Assembly (NCBI GenBank): GCA_000310025.1
Contig: FN649751.1
Coordinates: forward strand, 3,403,025-3,414,564
Reading direction: 5' to 3'
Source: Ectocarpus siliculosus
Lineage: Eukaryota > Sar > Phaeophyceae > Ectocarpales > Ectocarpaceae
Length of the DNA stretch: 11,540 nucleotides
The notes under the pieces are model-generated. The model had not been told where the DNA came from, made no database searches, and was given only the letters and a program-made list of their open reading frames with translations. Positions 1 to 6,387 of this stretch are shown in pieces (the stretch's first letter is position 1; every line of letters starts with the position of its first letter). The position numbers and the translations under genes were made by a program.

Positions 1-154
1 GATCTGCACGTAAGACCCGTCCTCCCACCCCACAAAACAAACCACAACAACACGAAACACACGAAATGAACAACAAGAAGGCAAATAAAAACATTGTACT
101 CTTCCAAGTGAAGATTTTACACGACCGGCAGAGTTGTCATCCTCTCCCGCTCCT
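1..154. other. 3' flank of the DOT1-like gene
   Basis: This stretch should hold the 3' untranslated region of the minus-strand gene. No canonical AATAAA is seen on the minus strand. It is A-rich at its left end and has no coding evidence. Confidence 0.4.
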
Positions 155-334
155 TCACCCCGTGGTTTTTCTGCCGCCGACGCTGCCACCGCCGTCTTGG
201 CTGCTGGTACTGCTATCCTCCTCGACCGCGCTGGGATCTCCGAAAGGTGCCGTCGTTTTCTGGGAGATGTACACCGTCGCCGACCCCCAGCTCATGGGAA
301 ACATGTCATGCTCCAGTACTTTGAAATAGGCGGC
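155..334 (-). CDS. DOT1-like gene exon 8 (C terminus and stop)
   Basis: After acceptor AAAAACAG| this exon encodes residues 380-438. YFKVLEHDMFPMSWGSATVYI matches the final beta strands of DOT1-like domains, where the SWxG segment closes the fold. The last 30 residues are a Ser/Asp/Gly-rich tail ending at TGA (157-155). A (CGGG)8 microsatellite lies 12 bases upstream of the splice site. Confidence 0.88.
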   Translation of the reverse strand, partial: AAYFKVLEHDMFPMSWGSATVYISQKTTAPFGDPSAVEEDSSTSSQDGGGSVGGRKTTG

Positions 335-880
335 CTGTTTTTCGGCCGGGCGGGCGGGCGGGCGGGCGGGCGGGCGGGGAGGGGAGGGGATGTTGAACAG
401 GAGGCTCGATCGTAACGTGTACCGGTGCGTGTCAGCAGGGGGAAAGCGTCGGAGCAGCGGACGAACGCATAGACACTCTAAGCTCGTGGGGTTGTTGTGT
501 GTACCAGTACAGCGCGAGGTGTCGTGTGGGTTGTTGTCATTTAGAGTACGTAGAAAACAACGGGGTTGTTTCCGCGGCAGTTGCAGAGTCGCACGTGGTG
601 TGCATACAAAGAAGAACCGATGATGGGCGGACAAAGAACGGAGACGGACGTGCATCAGCCCCCAAGTCAAACAATTCACAAAAAAAAAACAAATGCTCAC
701 CTCTTTCTGGTGTCGGTTTATTTTGCTGCTGCCTAAACATGCACGAGGCTAAACCCGCAAGAACAAGCGATAGGCTATGAAGGATGCGGGGATGGCAACC
801 TCTTTGAGCGGGTCACTACAACGCTGTCAGACGTTAGCTGACGAAACGCCGCTATATGCGCTACCGCCGTCCCTTGCACA

Positions 881-916
<36 letters not shown>

Positions 917-1554
917 ACGCACTCTCAGCACTTGCAACGAGACCGTCATCGCTGAGATCTCTACAAAACACACACACACATACTACAAAATGAGCACCCT
1001 TCGCACACGGACGGGTGGTAAGTATTTGCGTGTCTCCTTGGCGTCGCCACCCACCGGCAAGCGCTTGGTGAGGGTGATGAAGATGGTGCCCTTCTTGAGG
1101 GCCGTGGCCGCGCTGGCCAGCCTCCTCATCAGGGTGTCGTCGAAACAGGTGCTGTTCGCGAACACCACGGTAGCGTCGCTCCAGTCACACACATTCATGT
1201 CCAGGGCATCTCCGAGGAAGAACTCCACCTCTACAAGAGAGAAAACAAGAAGTGATAAAGCCACAAGACATGTGACAGCATATCGGTGGTCAATGTCCAG
1301 TACCTACGGCGGACTCAAATCATTCTGTCCTCGATCCGACACCTCCTCTTGGGTGGGTGCTCTGTTGACGAACAGAGCGAATTTCGGGGGCCGCTTACAG
1401 TAGCTTACCCAAACAACCGAAACCACGAATCATCACATCATGCAACAGCACATGTGTGTGTGTTTTCTTGCCGTCGCACACCAGGACACAACACCAGAAG
1501 AGCACTTTCGTACGACACCCCATCTACACGCACGCGACAAACAACCACGCCGTT

Positions 1555-1609
<55 letters not shown>

Positions 1610-4600
1610 GATTGACACAGCATGGGCGGCGTAGACTGTTACATCGCAGCAAGCAAAGCATCAAGCAAAGCAACAAGCAATGCAGCCAAGCGGTAACAAC
1701 TCGCCCACTCACTCGTTGGTTCCTGCCCGTGGCCGACCCTATCCCGAATTCCCCCGTCCCACGCCTTGAGCAACTCCCAGGAGGTAGCGCACAGCCCTTC
1801 CAAAATCTGCACCCCCGCAGACGACAAGCAGGTGTGCACGTAGCAGCAGGAGTTTTCGCAAGAATTGACGGTCGAGCGTGCCTGACTTGGCGTTTGCACA
1901 GCTTGTAACGAACCGAGGCAAAAGTTATCCGAAAGTACTGCCGGCTCGAAGTTGCTTCGGGATGTCGTGGGTTGGAAACGAAGCGGGTTGCAAATGTCTG
2001 CGTAGGTGTGCACGCGGCGGGAGCATCGTCTGATGGTCTAGCAAGCTCTGGGACGTGACGTCGACATCAGCCCAATTCACGAAAGCACGCAAGACATGCA
2101 CCACACTACCTGCCCACCCTCCCGCGTTATTCGTTTTGCGTGCCAGCACAAGATGAAAACACTAGAAGAGGCTTTGTTTCTTCGGAGGACAAGCCTTTCC
2201 GCGAGGAGTAGAGAGAACAACCAACCGAAGCGATGTTCACCTCTGTTTTTCTGCCAGCACGGCGTAATCCCAGCTAAAACCATCAGGTATTCACGCACAC
2301 CGCTGTAAATACCAGTATTGCACACTTGTAGTGCGACGTTCTCTTGCGCGCAAGGCGGCTGCCCTCTTTGATGCCAGCTCTAGCAGCAAACCGCGTACCC
2401 ATCGCTCTCTAAACATATTGCTGCTGGTGGGCTACTGCGACTCTTTCCGCCGGTGCGTGCGTCGGCCGTGAAACAGAAAAAAAAACTACGGCGAGCGATC
2501 AGAGCCAACTATCGTGGTCGTCTTATCTTGATCACGGTTTTCCTCCGAGCCCTATGTTTCTTTTAAAAAAACCCAGACCAGGCGTTAGTGCTACCAAGCG
2601 CCATGCTACGTACTGTGACGCGTGCCGGACGCGATGAGGACTGATGCGGGCTCACCTCTATCCCCACCGCCTTGTGAAAGGGATGCAGAATGGCGGCCGC
2701 GAAAACCTTTTATCCATCGCGTAAAGCGCGACAAGCGGCAGCAGCAGAAACAGGCAATGATCATGAAGAACGCGCTGGAGCCGGAACGTATCCACCACAA
2801 GTCAAGACAAGATGGGACGAGCCGAAGTCGAGAAATAAAAGCGGAACTCGCTAGGCTATGCGATCGTGGCATCATGTGCATGCTGTAGGAGTGTGAGCGG
2901 ACGGCACCCGGTATTCGTCCCACTGTATCAACACTGTTTGGGAGGTGTATATAGAGGTCGGGGATGAAGTGAGGAGGTGCATAGGGGAGTTACGAAAGCG
3001 AAGGAAGCCGTCAATCGGAAAAAATATTTTTTCGCATACCCTTTGCCCCCCAGCTAACGCCTCAGTTTTCGCTCGGGTCCGCCGTGCACAACAGCTTGAG
3101 ACGAAACAATAAAAAAATCATACAGAGGTGCTTTCAGACTGTGTGTCGTCGTCGTCGTGCCAAGGGGGGCGGATCATTTCGTTGGCCATTCGGCAAAAGC
3201 GCGCGGCCGGCGCAAACAAACGACACACACACTAGTTTGACCAGAAGACGTATTCTCGTATTTTCATCGGCCAGCAGCCGATTAGCGCGGTCGATGCTAC
3301 TAACAACTAAAACAAACCATTCTCGTGTGGTGCACAAAACGCGAGAGCGCACGGCCGGCAAAACGGTGTCTCGCCCCACACGCACGGCAGTCACACGCAC
3401 CGGCTTCCCCGTTCCGGACCCGATGTCGTAGAACGCCCCGCCGCTTCCCTCCTGGAGGACCCCCGCCGGCCCGGAGCTGCCCACGCCCGGCAAGCCGTAC
3501 TTGGTCTTGACCTTGTGCAGCGCCAGCGCCAGCGTCTTGAAGGTTATCTCCCCGTAGACCAGGGTGGAGTTGCCGCTCTGGTCCGTTTCGTCCCTTTTTT
3601 GTCAGACGGCCGGCGGAAACAACAAGAGAGGTTGCGGTTTGAATACGACGAATGCCATGTGAGATGTTGACTTGTTACGAACGCCTTGAAGGCGGTATTC
3701 TCCTTCGCACACAGAGCCTTGGTCATGTGCGCCCCCAGACCAAAACAAACAATGAAGAGACGCACGTGCTCTTAGGGCCGGCGGAGGCGTCAGAAGCACG
3801 AACGTGCGGGAAGCCGTGACGTTGGGTGTGCAAGTACATCACCACTTACAATGGAAGAGAAAAGTTGAGCACACCGCTGAAGCGAACCACCTTCTTCAGG
3901 AGACGAGAGATTTCCGACTTCGTCGTGACCAAAAAAAGAGACGAGAGGAGAGACGCCAAATAACCGCAAGAAACCCTTCTCTCCGCCCTGAGACATATGC
4001 TTTACGACGACGTGCCAACAACAGTCAAGAGAGGATACACCTCTTTCATCTCGGAGATGGCTTTCCCGACGCCATCACACAAACTTACAAGATGATGCAC
4101 ACCCGAATCCACGCACCTCTCTGTCTTCGAGATCGCCTTTCCGATGGCGACGGGGTGTGCCTCGAATAGCTTGTCGTACAAGGCCATCTTGCTATCCACC
4201 TGCAGAAATCCAACAGCCATAACGTGTTTGGGGTAATGGGTGTGGGTTGGAGGTGGAAATTCAACTGGTGCGCGTGTGCCGTGGGCAGAAGATCGGCTTC
4301 CGCAACCCCAACCGGCATAACAAAACAAAGCGCTTGTGCACCGAAGATGACCTTGTTATCCCCCACCCCTACGCCCAAAACGCTGCTGACTTCCTCTGTG
4401 ACCAATGCCTCTGTGGCTCGCGAATACTTCTACCATACATCGGACGTGCTATTTCCTTTTTCGCGGTGTAGCGATACCTTAGTCTTTCATTGCTATCCAG
4501 TACTGTTGACGACCACATCAACAATGAACACAGCGTACGCCCCCCCGTACCCCACCGCTCGAACGTCTGACCTGGAGACCTTCCATCTGTGCGGTGAGGT

Positions 4601-5962
4601 CGTCTGTGTCCTCCTTCGGCGTCTCGCGGTACCTCGCCGCTCGTTTCCGCATCTCCTCCATCGCTGCCACGGCACGTTGTCGGCGTTCGTTGGAGGGCGT
4701 CGACGGCAGCAACGACGCCGCCGACGGTGATGGTGTTGGCAGCGACGGTGGCGGCGTCGCCGTCGAAGACAGTTTTGGTGTTGGTGTTGGTGTTGGCATC
4801 GTCGTCGTTATCGCGGCCGAACGACGAGTTGATTCCGAGGAGGTGCCGTTTGACGATGATGGTGGCGGCGGTCGAGGGTCAGCCACGACGGTGATGGAAC
4901 TTTTTAGGGTCAGCGTTGTTGTTGCGTCTTTTTTTTTTTCGTTTTTTGTGTTGTTTTTTCCAATTTTCGTCACGTCGGCAGAATCGGGACAGGGGGGTGG
5001 GCGGGAAGAAGGTGTGTTGGGGGCAAGGGCATGGATGGAGCGCGGGCGAGTGGGGAAGGCGGGAAAGAAGAGTTGTACGTTGTATTTTATTTTGCGCCTT
5101 TCAGAAAGGCAGGTCAGATACACGCAGGAACCAAGGGCGGGTGTGGGTCACCTGAATCGTCGGTTGAATGATGGGGTAACTTTGTCCACCACAAGAAATG
5201 CACGAAGAAACACAGGCGAGGGATCTCCGAGCATTTGTTTGTTCACTACTGCTGTATGTTCACAAGTACGGACGGCTGCGGCACTGCTGTACCTAAATAG
5301 TCTACACATGTAGCAGCGCCATTCGGAGTCCAACATGAGATCTACATTCCGCGGGTGTTCAGGCTTCAGAGAGCTCCGGCTTGCGGCACGGAGACGGCTA
5401 CTAAAAAATTCCTTAGGTCAACGGCCTAACTGTACGGATGCGTACGTTGCAACGGCATGTCCAGGGTGATAGTGGATCTCCAGCTATGTTTTACGTCGAC
5501 GAAACCGTAAGAGTTGCAGTTCGTCGGACTCAATCGTTTTCCACATATTGTATGCATAACGCAAAACTGCGTACCATCTACTATAGATTTGAAGCTGGCG
5601 TTGCCTAGAGCAATGAGTCTTTCTGTGTTTGTATTTATGTTTCCTAATGACATACAACCACGCCCACGTGCCGGTTAATCGGGGAAGCAGACACATCAGT
5701 CTTCCCGCTGCAAAATGGTGGCTTGGCTTTCCTACAAAGCGCGCTGCGTCGGTCTGCTCCTGCTGCCTGCTGTCTGACCTTCCGTCGCATCCTCCCGGAG
5801 CGTCTGCGCCACTTTCGCGAGGTCTTCCTTTGTCTTGGCTTGCAGCGCTGCCGGAACTGTGTGGTCAGCGGTACTGGCATCGTGAACCGGTGCCTTCTCC
5901 TCTAGCTGGCCCTTCCCATCGGTGGCGGCGGGCGGTGTATCCTCGGATCGTGTTGACGCCAT
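155..5962 (-). CDS. DOT1-like SAM-dependent methyltransferase, 8 exons, complete
   Basis: Joined exons on the minus strand, in transcript order: 5962-5779, 4927-4572, 4199-4117, 3593-3401, 2706-2656, 1806-1713, 1230-1055 and 334-155 (stop TGA). They give 1317 bases and a 438-residue protein, and every intron is GT...AG with matching phase. Residues 63-140 are Pro/Ser/Thr-rich low complexity and 141-162 are a basic helix. The catalytic part follows DOT1 order: VYGEITF (220-226), SAM motif I DIGSGTGKP (264-272), the acidic ribose-binding strand end GIE (287-289), a DWSD turn (336-339), FANSTCFDD (344-352) and MSWG (393-396). DOT1 enzymes methylate histone H3 Lys79 in the nucleus. The second Asn and the Phe of the usual NNF motif are Ser and Thr here, so the substrate may differ. 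No signal peptide or membrane segment is seen. It is divergent with TRM6. The family call is firm, the substrate is unknown, and exon 1 is the least certain exon. Confidence 0.82.
347..389. repeat. (CGGG)8 microsatellite followed by GGGGA repeats
   Basis: Eight perfect CGGG units at 347-378 run into GGGGAGGGGAGGGGA-type sequence up to 389. The plus strand has more than four GGG runs and can form a G-quadruplex. The tract lies just upstream of the last 3' splice site of the DOT1-like gene, where the transcript reads CCCG repeats. Confidence 0.95.
881..916. repeat. (GCT)12 trinucleotide microsatellite
   Basis: Twelve perfect GCT units within intron 7 of the DOT1-like gene, read as AGC/CAG repeats in its transcript. 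Non-coding in the model proposed here. Confidence 0.95.
1055..1230 (-). CDS. DOT1-like gene exon 7 (catalytic FANSTCF motif)
   Basis: This exon has the only classic acceptor in the gene, a TTTTCTCTCTTGTAG-type pyrimidine tract. It encodes residues 321-379: VEFFLGDALDM, a DWSD turn, VVFANSTCFDD and GTIFITLTKRLP. These correspond to the GDF strand, the NNF active-site segment and the following strand of DOT1. The donor CTTGCCG|GTGGGT is phase 0. Reading through the donor instead reaches a TAG at 983-985 after a non-conserved tail. Confidence 0.9.
1231..1712 (-). other. Intron 6 of the DOT1-like gene (482 bases)
   Basis: Bounded by A|GTGAGT and TTGTAG|. It holds the (CT)n tract at 1559-1597, read as (GA)n in the transcript, and an imperfect AGCAA-type tandem repeat at about 1649-1684. 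Nothing else is recognised. Confidence 0.78.
1559..1597. repeat. (CT)n dinucleotide microsatellite
   Basis: About 39 bases of perfect CT repeat, with a short interrupted extension to 1609, in intron 6 of the DOT1-like gene. Open frames of alternating Ser-Leu or Arg-Glu here are artefacts of the repeat. Confidence 0.95.
1713..1806 (-). CDS. DOT1-like gene exon 6
   Basis: The acceptor GTGCAG| opens ILEGLCATSWELLKAWDG, which continues GIE from exon 5 exactly as in the family (GIEILEGL). It encodes residues 290-320 and one base of Lys321. The donor is ACGA|GTGAGT. Confidence 0.87.
1807..2655 (-). other. Intron 5 of the DOT1-like gene (849 bases)
   Basis: No repeat longer than short homopolymer runs and no recognisable gene on either strand. 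Short open frames at 1925-2325 have no familiar motif. Confidence 0.75.
2656..2706 (-). CDS. DOT1-like gene exon 5 (51-base exon)
   Basis: A very short exon of 17 codons, VFAAAILHPFHKAVGIE. It completes the helix after SAM motif I and ends at the acidic residue (Glu289) that binds the SAM ribose in this fold. The acceptor is AAAAG| and the donor GAG|GTGAGC, both phase 0. Without it the Rossmann core would lack its second strand, which argues strongly that it is real. Confidence 0.85.
2707..3400 (-). other. Intron 4 of the DOT1-like gene (694 bases)
   Basis: Separates the DIGSGTGKP exon from the 51-base exon. It contains the AT-rich palindrome at 3018-3033. No gene is recognised inside. Confidence 0.75.
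3018..3033. repeat. 16-base AT-rich perfect palindrome
   Basis: GAAAAAATATTTTTTC reads the same on both strands. It lies in intron 4 of the DOT1-like gene and could form a small cruciform; no function is shown. Confidence 0.85.
3401..3593 (-). CDS. DOT1-like gene exon 4 (VYGE loop and SAM motif I)
   Basis: This exon encodes residues 209-272: a short acidic lead, LVYGEITFKTL, a Gly/Pro-rich insert, then GGAFYDIGSGTGKP. VYGE-x-x-F and D-x-G-S-G-x-G are the DOT1 SAM-binding signatures. The donor AAGCCG|GTGCGT cuts the motif at phase 0. The acceptor is AAAAAAG| with no pyrimidine tract directly before it, but it is the only one nearby that joins exon 3 in frame. Confidence 0.88.
3594..4116 (-). 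other. Intron 3 of the DOT1-like gene (523 bases)
   Basis: Contains a degenerate copy of exon 3 at about 4033-4080 (VGKAISEMKE against IGKAISKTER). Otherwise no repeat or gene is recognised. Confidence 0.72.
4033..4080 (-). pseudogene. Degenerate duplicate of DOT1-like exon 3
   Basis: The minus strand encodes VGKAISEMKE followed by GTGTAT, resembling the end of exon 3 (IGKAISKTER followed by GTGCGT) at about 70 percent identity by eye over some 45 bases with one gap. It sits 40 bases downstream of the real exon, within intron 3. No good acceptor precedes it, so it is probably a dead tandem copy, or a chance resemblance. Confidence 0.4.
4117..4199 (-). CDS. DOT1-like gene exon 3
   Basis: The acceptor CTGCAG| and donor GAGAG|GTGCGT bound 83 bases encoding residues 181-207 plus two bases of Arg208. 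The product, VDSKMALYDKLFEAHP and onwards, is the helical segment that precedes the VYGE loop in DOT1-like proteins. A degenerate second copy lies in the following intron at about 4033-4080. Confidence 0.82.
4200..4571 (-). other. Intron 2 of the DOT1-like gene (372 bases)
   Basis: Bounded by CAG|GTCAGA and CTGCAG|. A 74-codon open frame on the plus strand (4247-4471) crosses it but shows no recognisable domain. No repeats are seen. Confidence 0.72.
4572..4927 (-). CDS. DOT1-like gene exon 2 (low-complexity linker and basic helix)
   Basis: This exon encodes residues 62-180. The first two thirds are Pro/Thr/Ser-rich, including a run of Thr-Pro pairs, and are probably disordered. Residues 141-162 are rich in Arg, Ala, Met and Glu and look like a basic amphipathic helix, which could contact nucleic acid or a nucleosome (inference). 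An acidic stretch and LTAQMEGLQ follow. The acceptor is an unusual run of 11 A followed by G; the donor is CAG|GTCAGA, phase 0. The plus-strand open frame over this exon is only its mirror image. Confidence 0.7.
4928..5778 (-). other. Intron 1 of the DOT1-like gene (851 bases)
   Basis: The central part (about 5410-5640) is more AT-rich than its surroundings and holds one copy of TGTATGCATA (5549-5558). It ends in a run of 11 A before the acceptor G. No internal exon was recognised, but a small one cannot be excluded. Confidence 0.6.
5779..5962 (-). CDS. DOT1-like gene exon 1 (start codon)
   Basis: The ATG at 5962-5960 has a strong initiation context (A at -3, G at +4) and encodes residues 1-61, a hydrophilic, charged Ala/Thr/Lys/Glu-rich stretch with no known domain. 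The donor is GAAG|GTCAGA, leaving one base; that G joins the AC of exon 2 to make Asp62. The phase match and the strong start support the link. Without homology here, an extra small exon inside the 851-base intron 1, or a start within exon 2, cannot be excluded. Confidence 0.6.
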
Positions 5963-6292
5963 TTTCCTCTCAGGAGCTTGTTGCTGCTTGTCAACCAGCT
6001 GATGCTATCGTTGCTTGCAACTGACGCTGCCCCTGGCTGCACAGAGAGAGCAAGCGGGGGGAGAGGTTGTGAGTGCTGTCTGCTGTGTCGGTGTCCCTGT
6101 CTTTCCACTCACTTCTCACTTCTCTCTTGTCTCAAGCCGCCGTGATCAAATAAGCGGGCCAACCTCGCTCGGGCGCGGAACCGCACATTCCCAACCAATC
6201 TCATCCGCGGGCCCCCGCCACCTCGCGCGATGTCGCGAAGTGCGACTCACTGCGACACTGCGACACGGTGGCACTGCCGGCACGTAGCCAAG
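5963..6292. promoter_or_regulatory. Shared divergent upstream region (putative bidirectional promoter)
   Basis: About 330 bases separate the start codons of two head-to-head genes. The stretch has no coding evidence except a possible 21-codon 5' extension of TRM6 (6230-6292). It contains a CCAAT motif on the plus strand at 6195-6199, a GC-rich segment just after it (about 6206-6220) and a pyrimidine-rich run at about 6105-6135. No convincing TATA box is seen. Promoter function is inferred from gene arrangement. Confidence 0.6.
6195..6199 (+). promoter_or_regulatory. CCAAT motif
   Basis: CCAAT lies about 35 bases before the upstream in-frame ATG and 94 bases before the preferred TRM6 start. 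It is a common binding site of the NF-Y type in eukaryotic promoters. A five-base match is weak evidence; its position between divergent genes is what makes it plausible. Confidence 0.3.
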
Positions 6293-6387
6293 ATGGAGAG
6301 GATAGAAGGACAAGTAAATGACGGGGATACTATTCTTGTGGACCATAGCGATGGCCGAACGTTTTTCGTGAAGGTGGAATCGGGCAA
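6293..6387 (+). CDS. TRM6: TRM6 exon 1 (start codon)
   Basis: Encodes residues 1-31 plus two bases of Lys32: MERIEGQVNDGDTILVDHSD followed by GRTFFVKVESG. This is the first strand pair of the TRM6 N-terminal domain. The donor is GGCAA|GTGAGT. An in-frame ATG at 6230-6232 would add 21 residues rich in Arg, His and Thr, but its context is weaker. Confidence 0.85.

Larger units (their letters stand above)
335..1054 (-). other. Intron 7 of the DOT1-like gene (720 bases)
   Basis: Contains the (GCT)12 tract at 881-916 and the (CGGG)8 tract at 347-378. Several overlapping open frames cross it on both strands, but none resembles a known protein. No RNA gene is recognised. Confidence 0.75.

Noticed and set aside
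2945-2955. TATA-like sequence GTATATAGAG on the plus strand
   Set aside because: It lies in the middle of an intron of the opposite-strand gene, with no plus-strand gene downstream.
4247-4471. 74-codon plus-strand open frame in intron 2 of the DOT1-like gene
   Set aside because: It has cysteine pairs but no recognisable fold and is antisense within an intron; probably chance.
4594-5313. 239-codon plus-strand open frame rich in Val, Gly and Asp
   Set aside because: It is antisense to the Pro/Thr/Ser-rich exon 2 of the DOT1-like gene, and its composition mirrors that low complexity.
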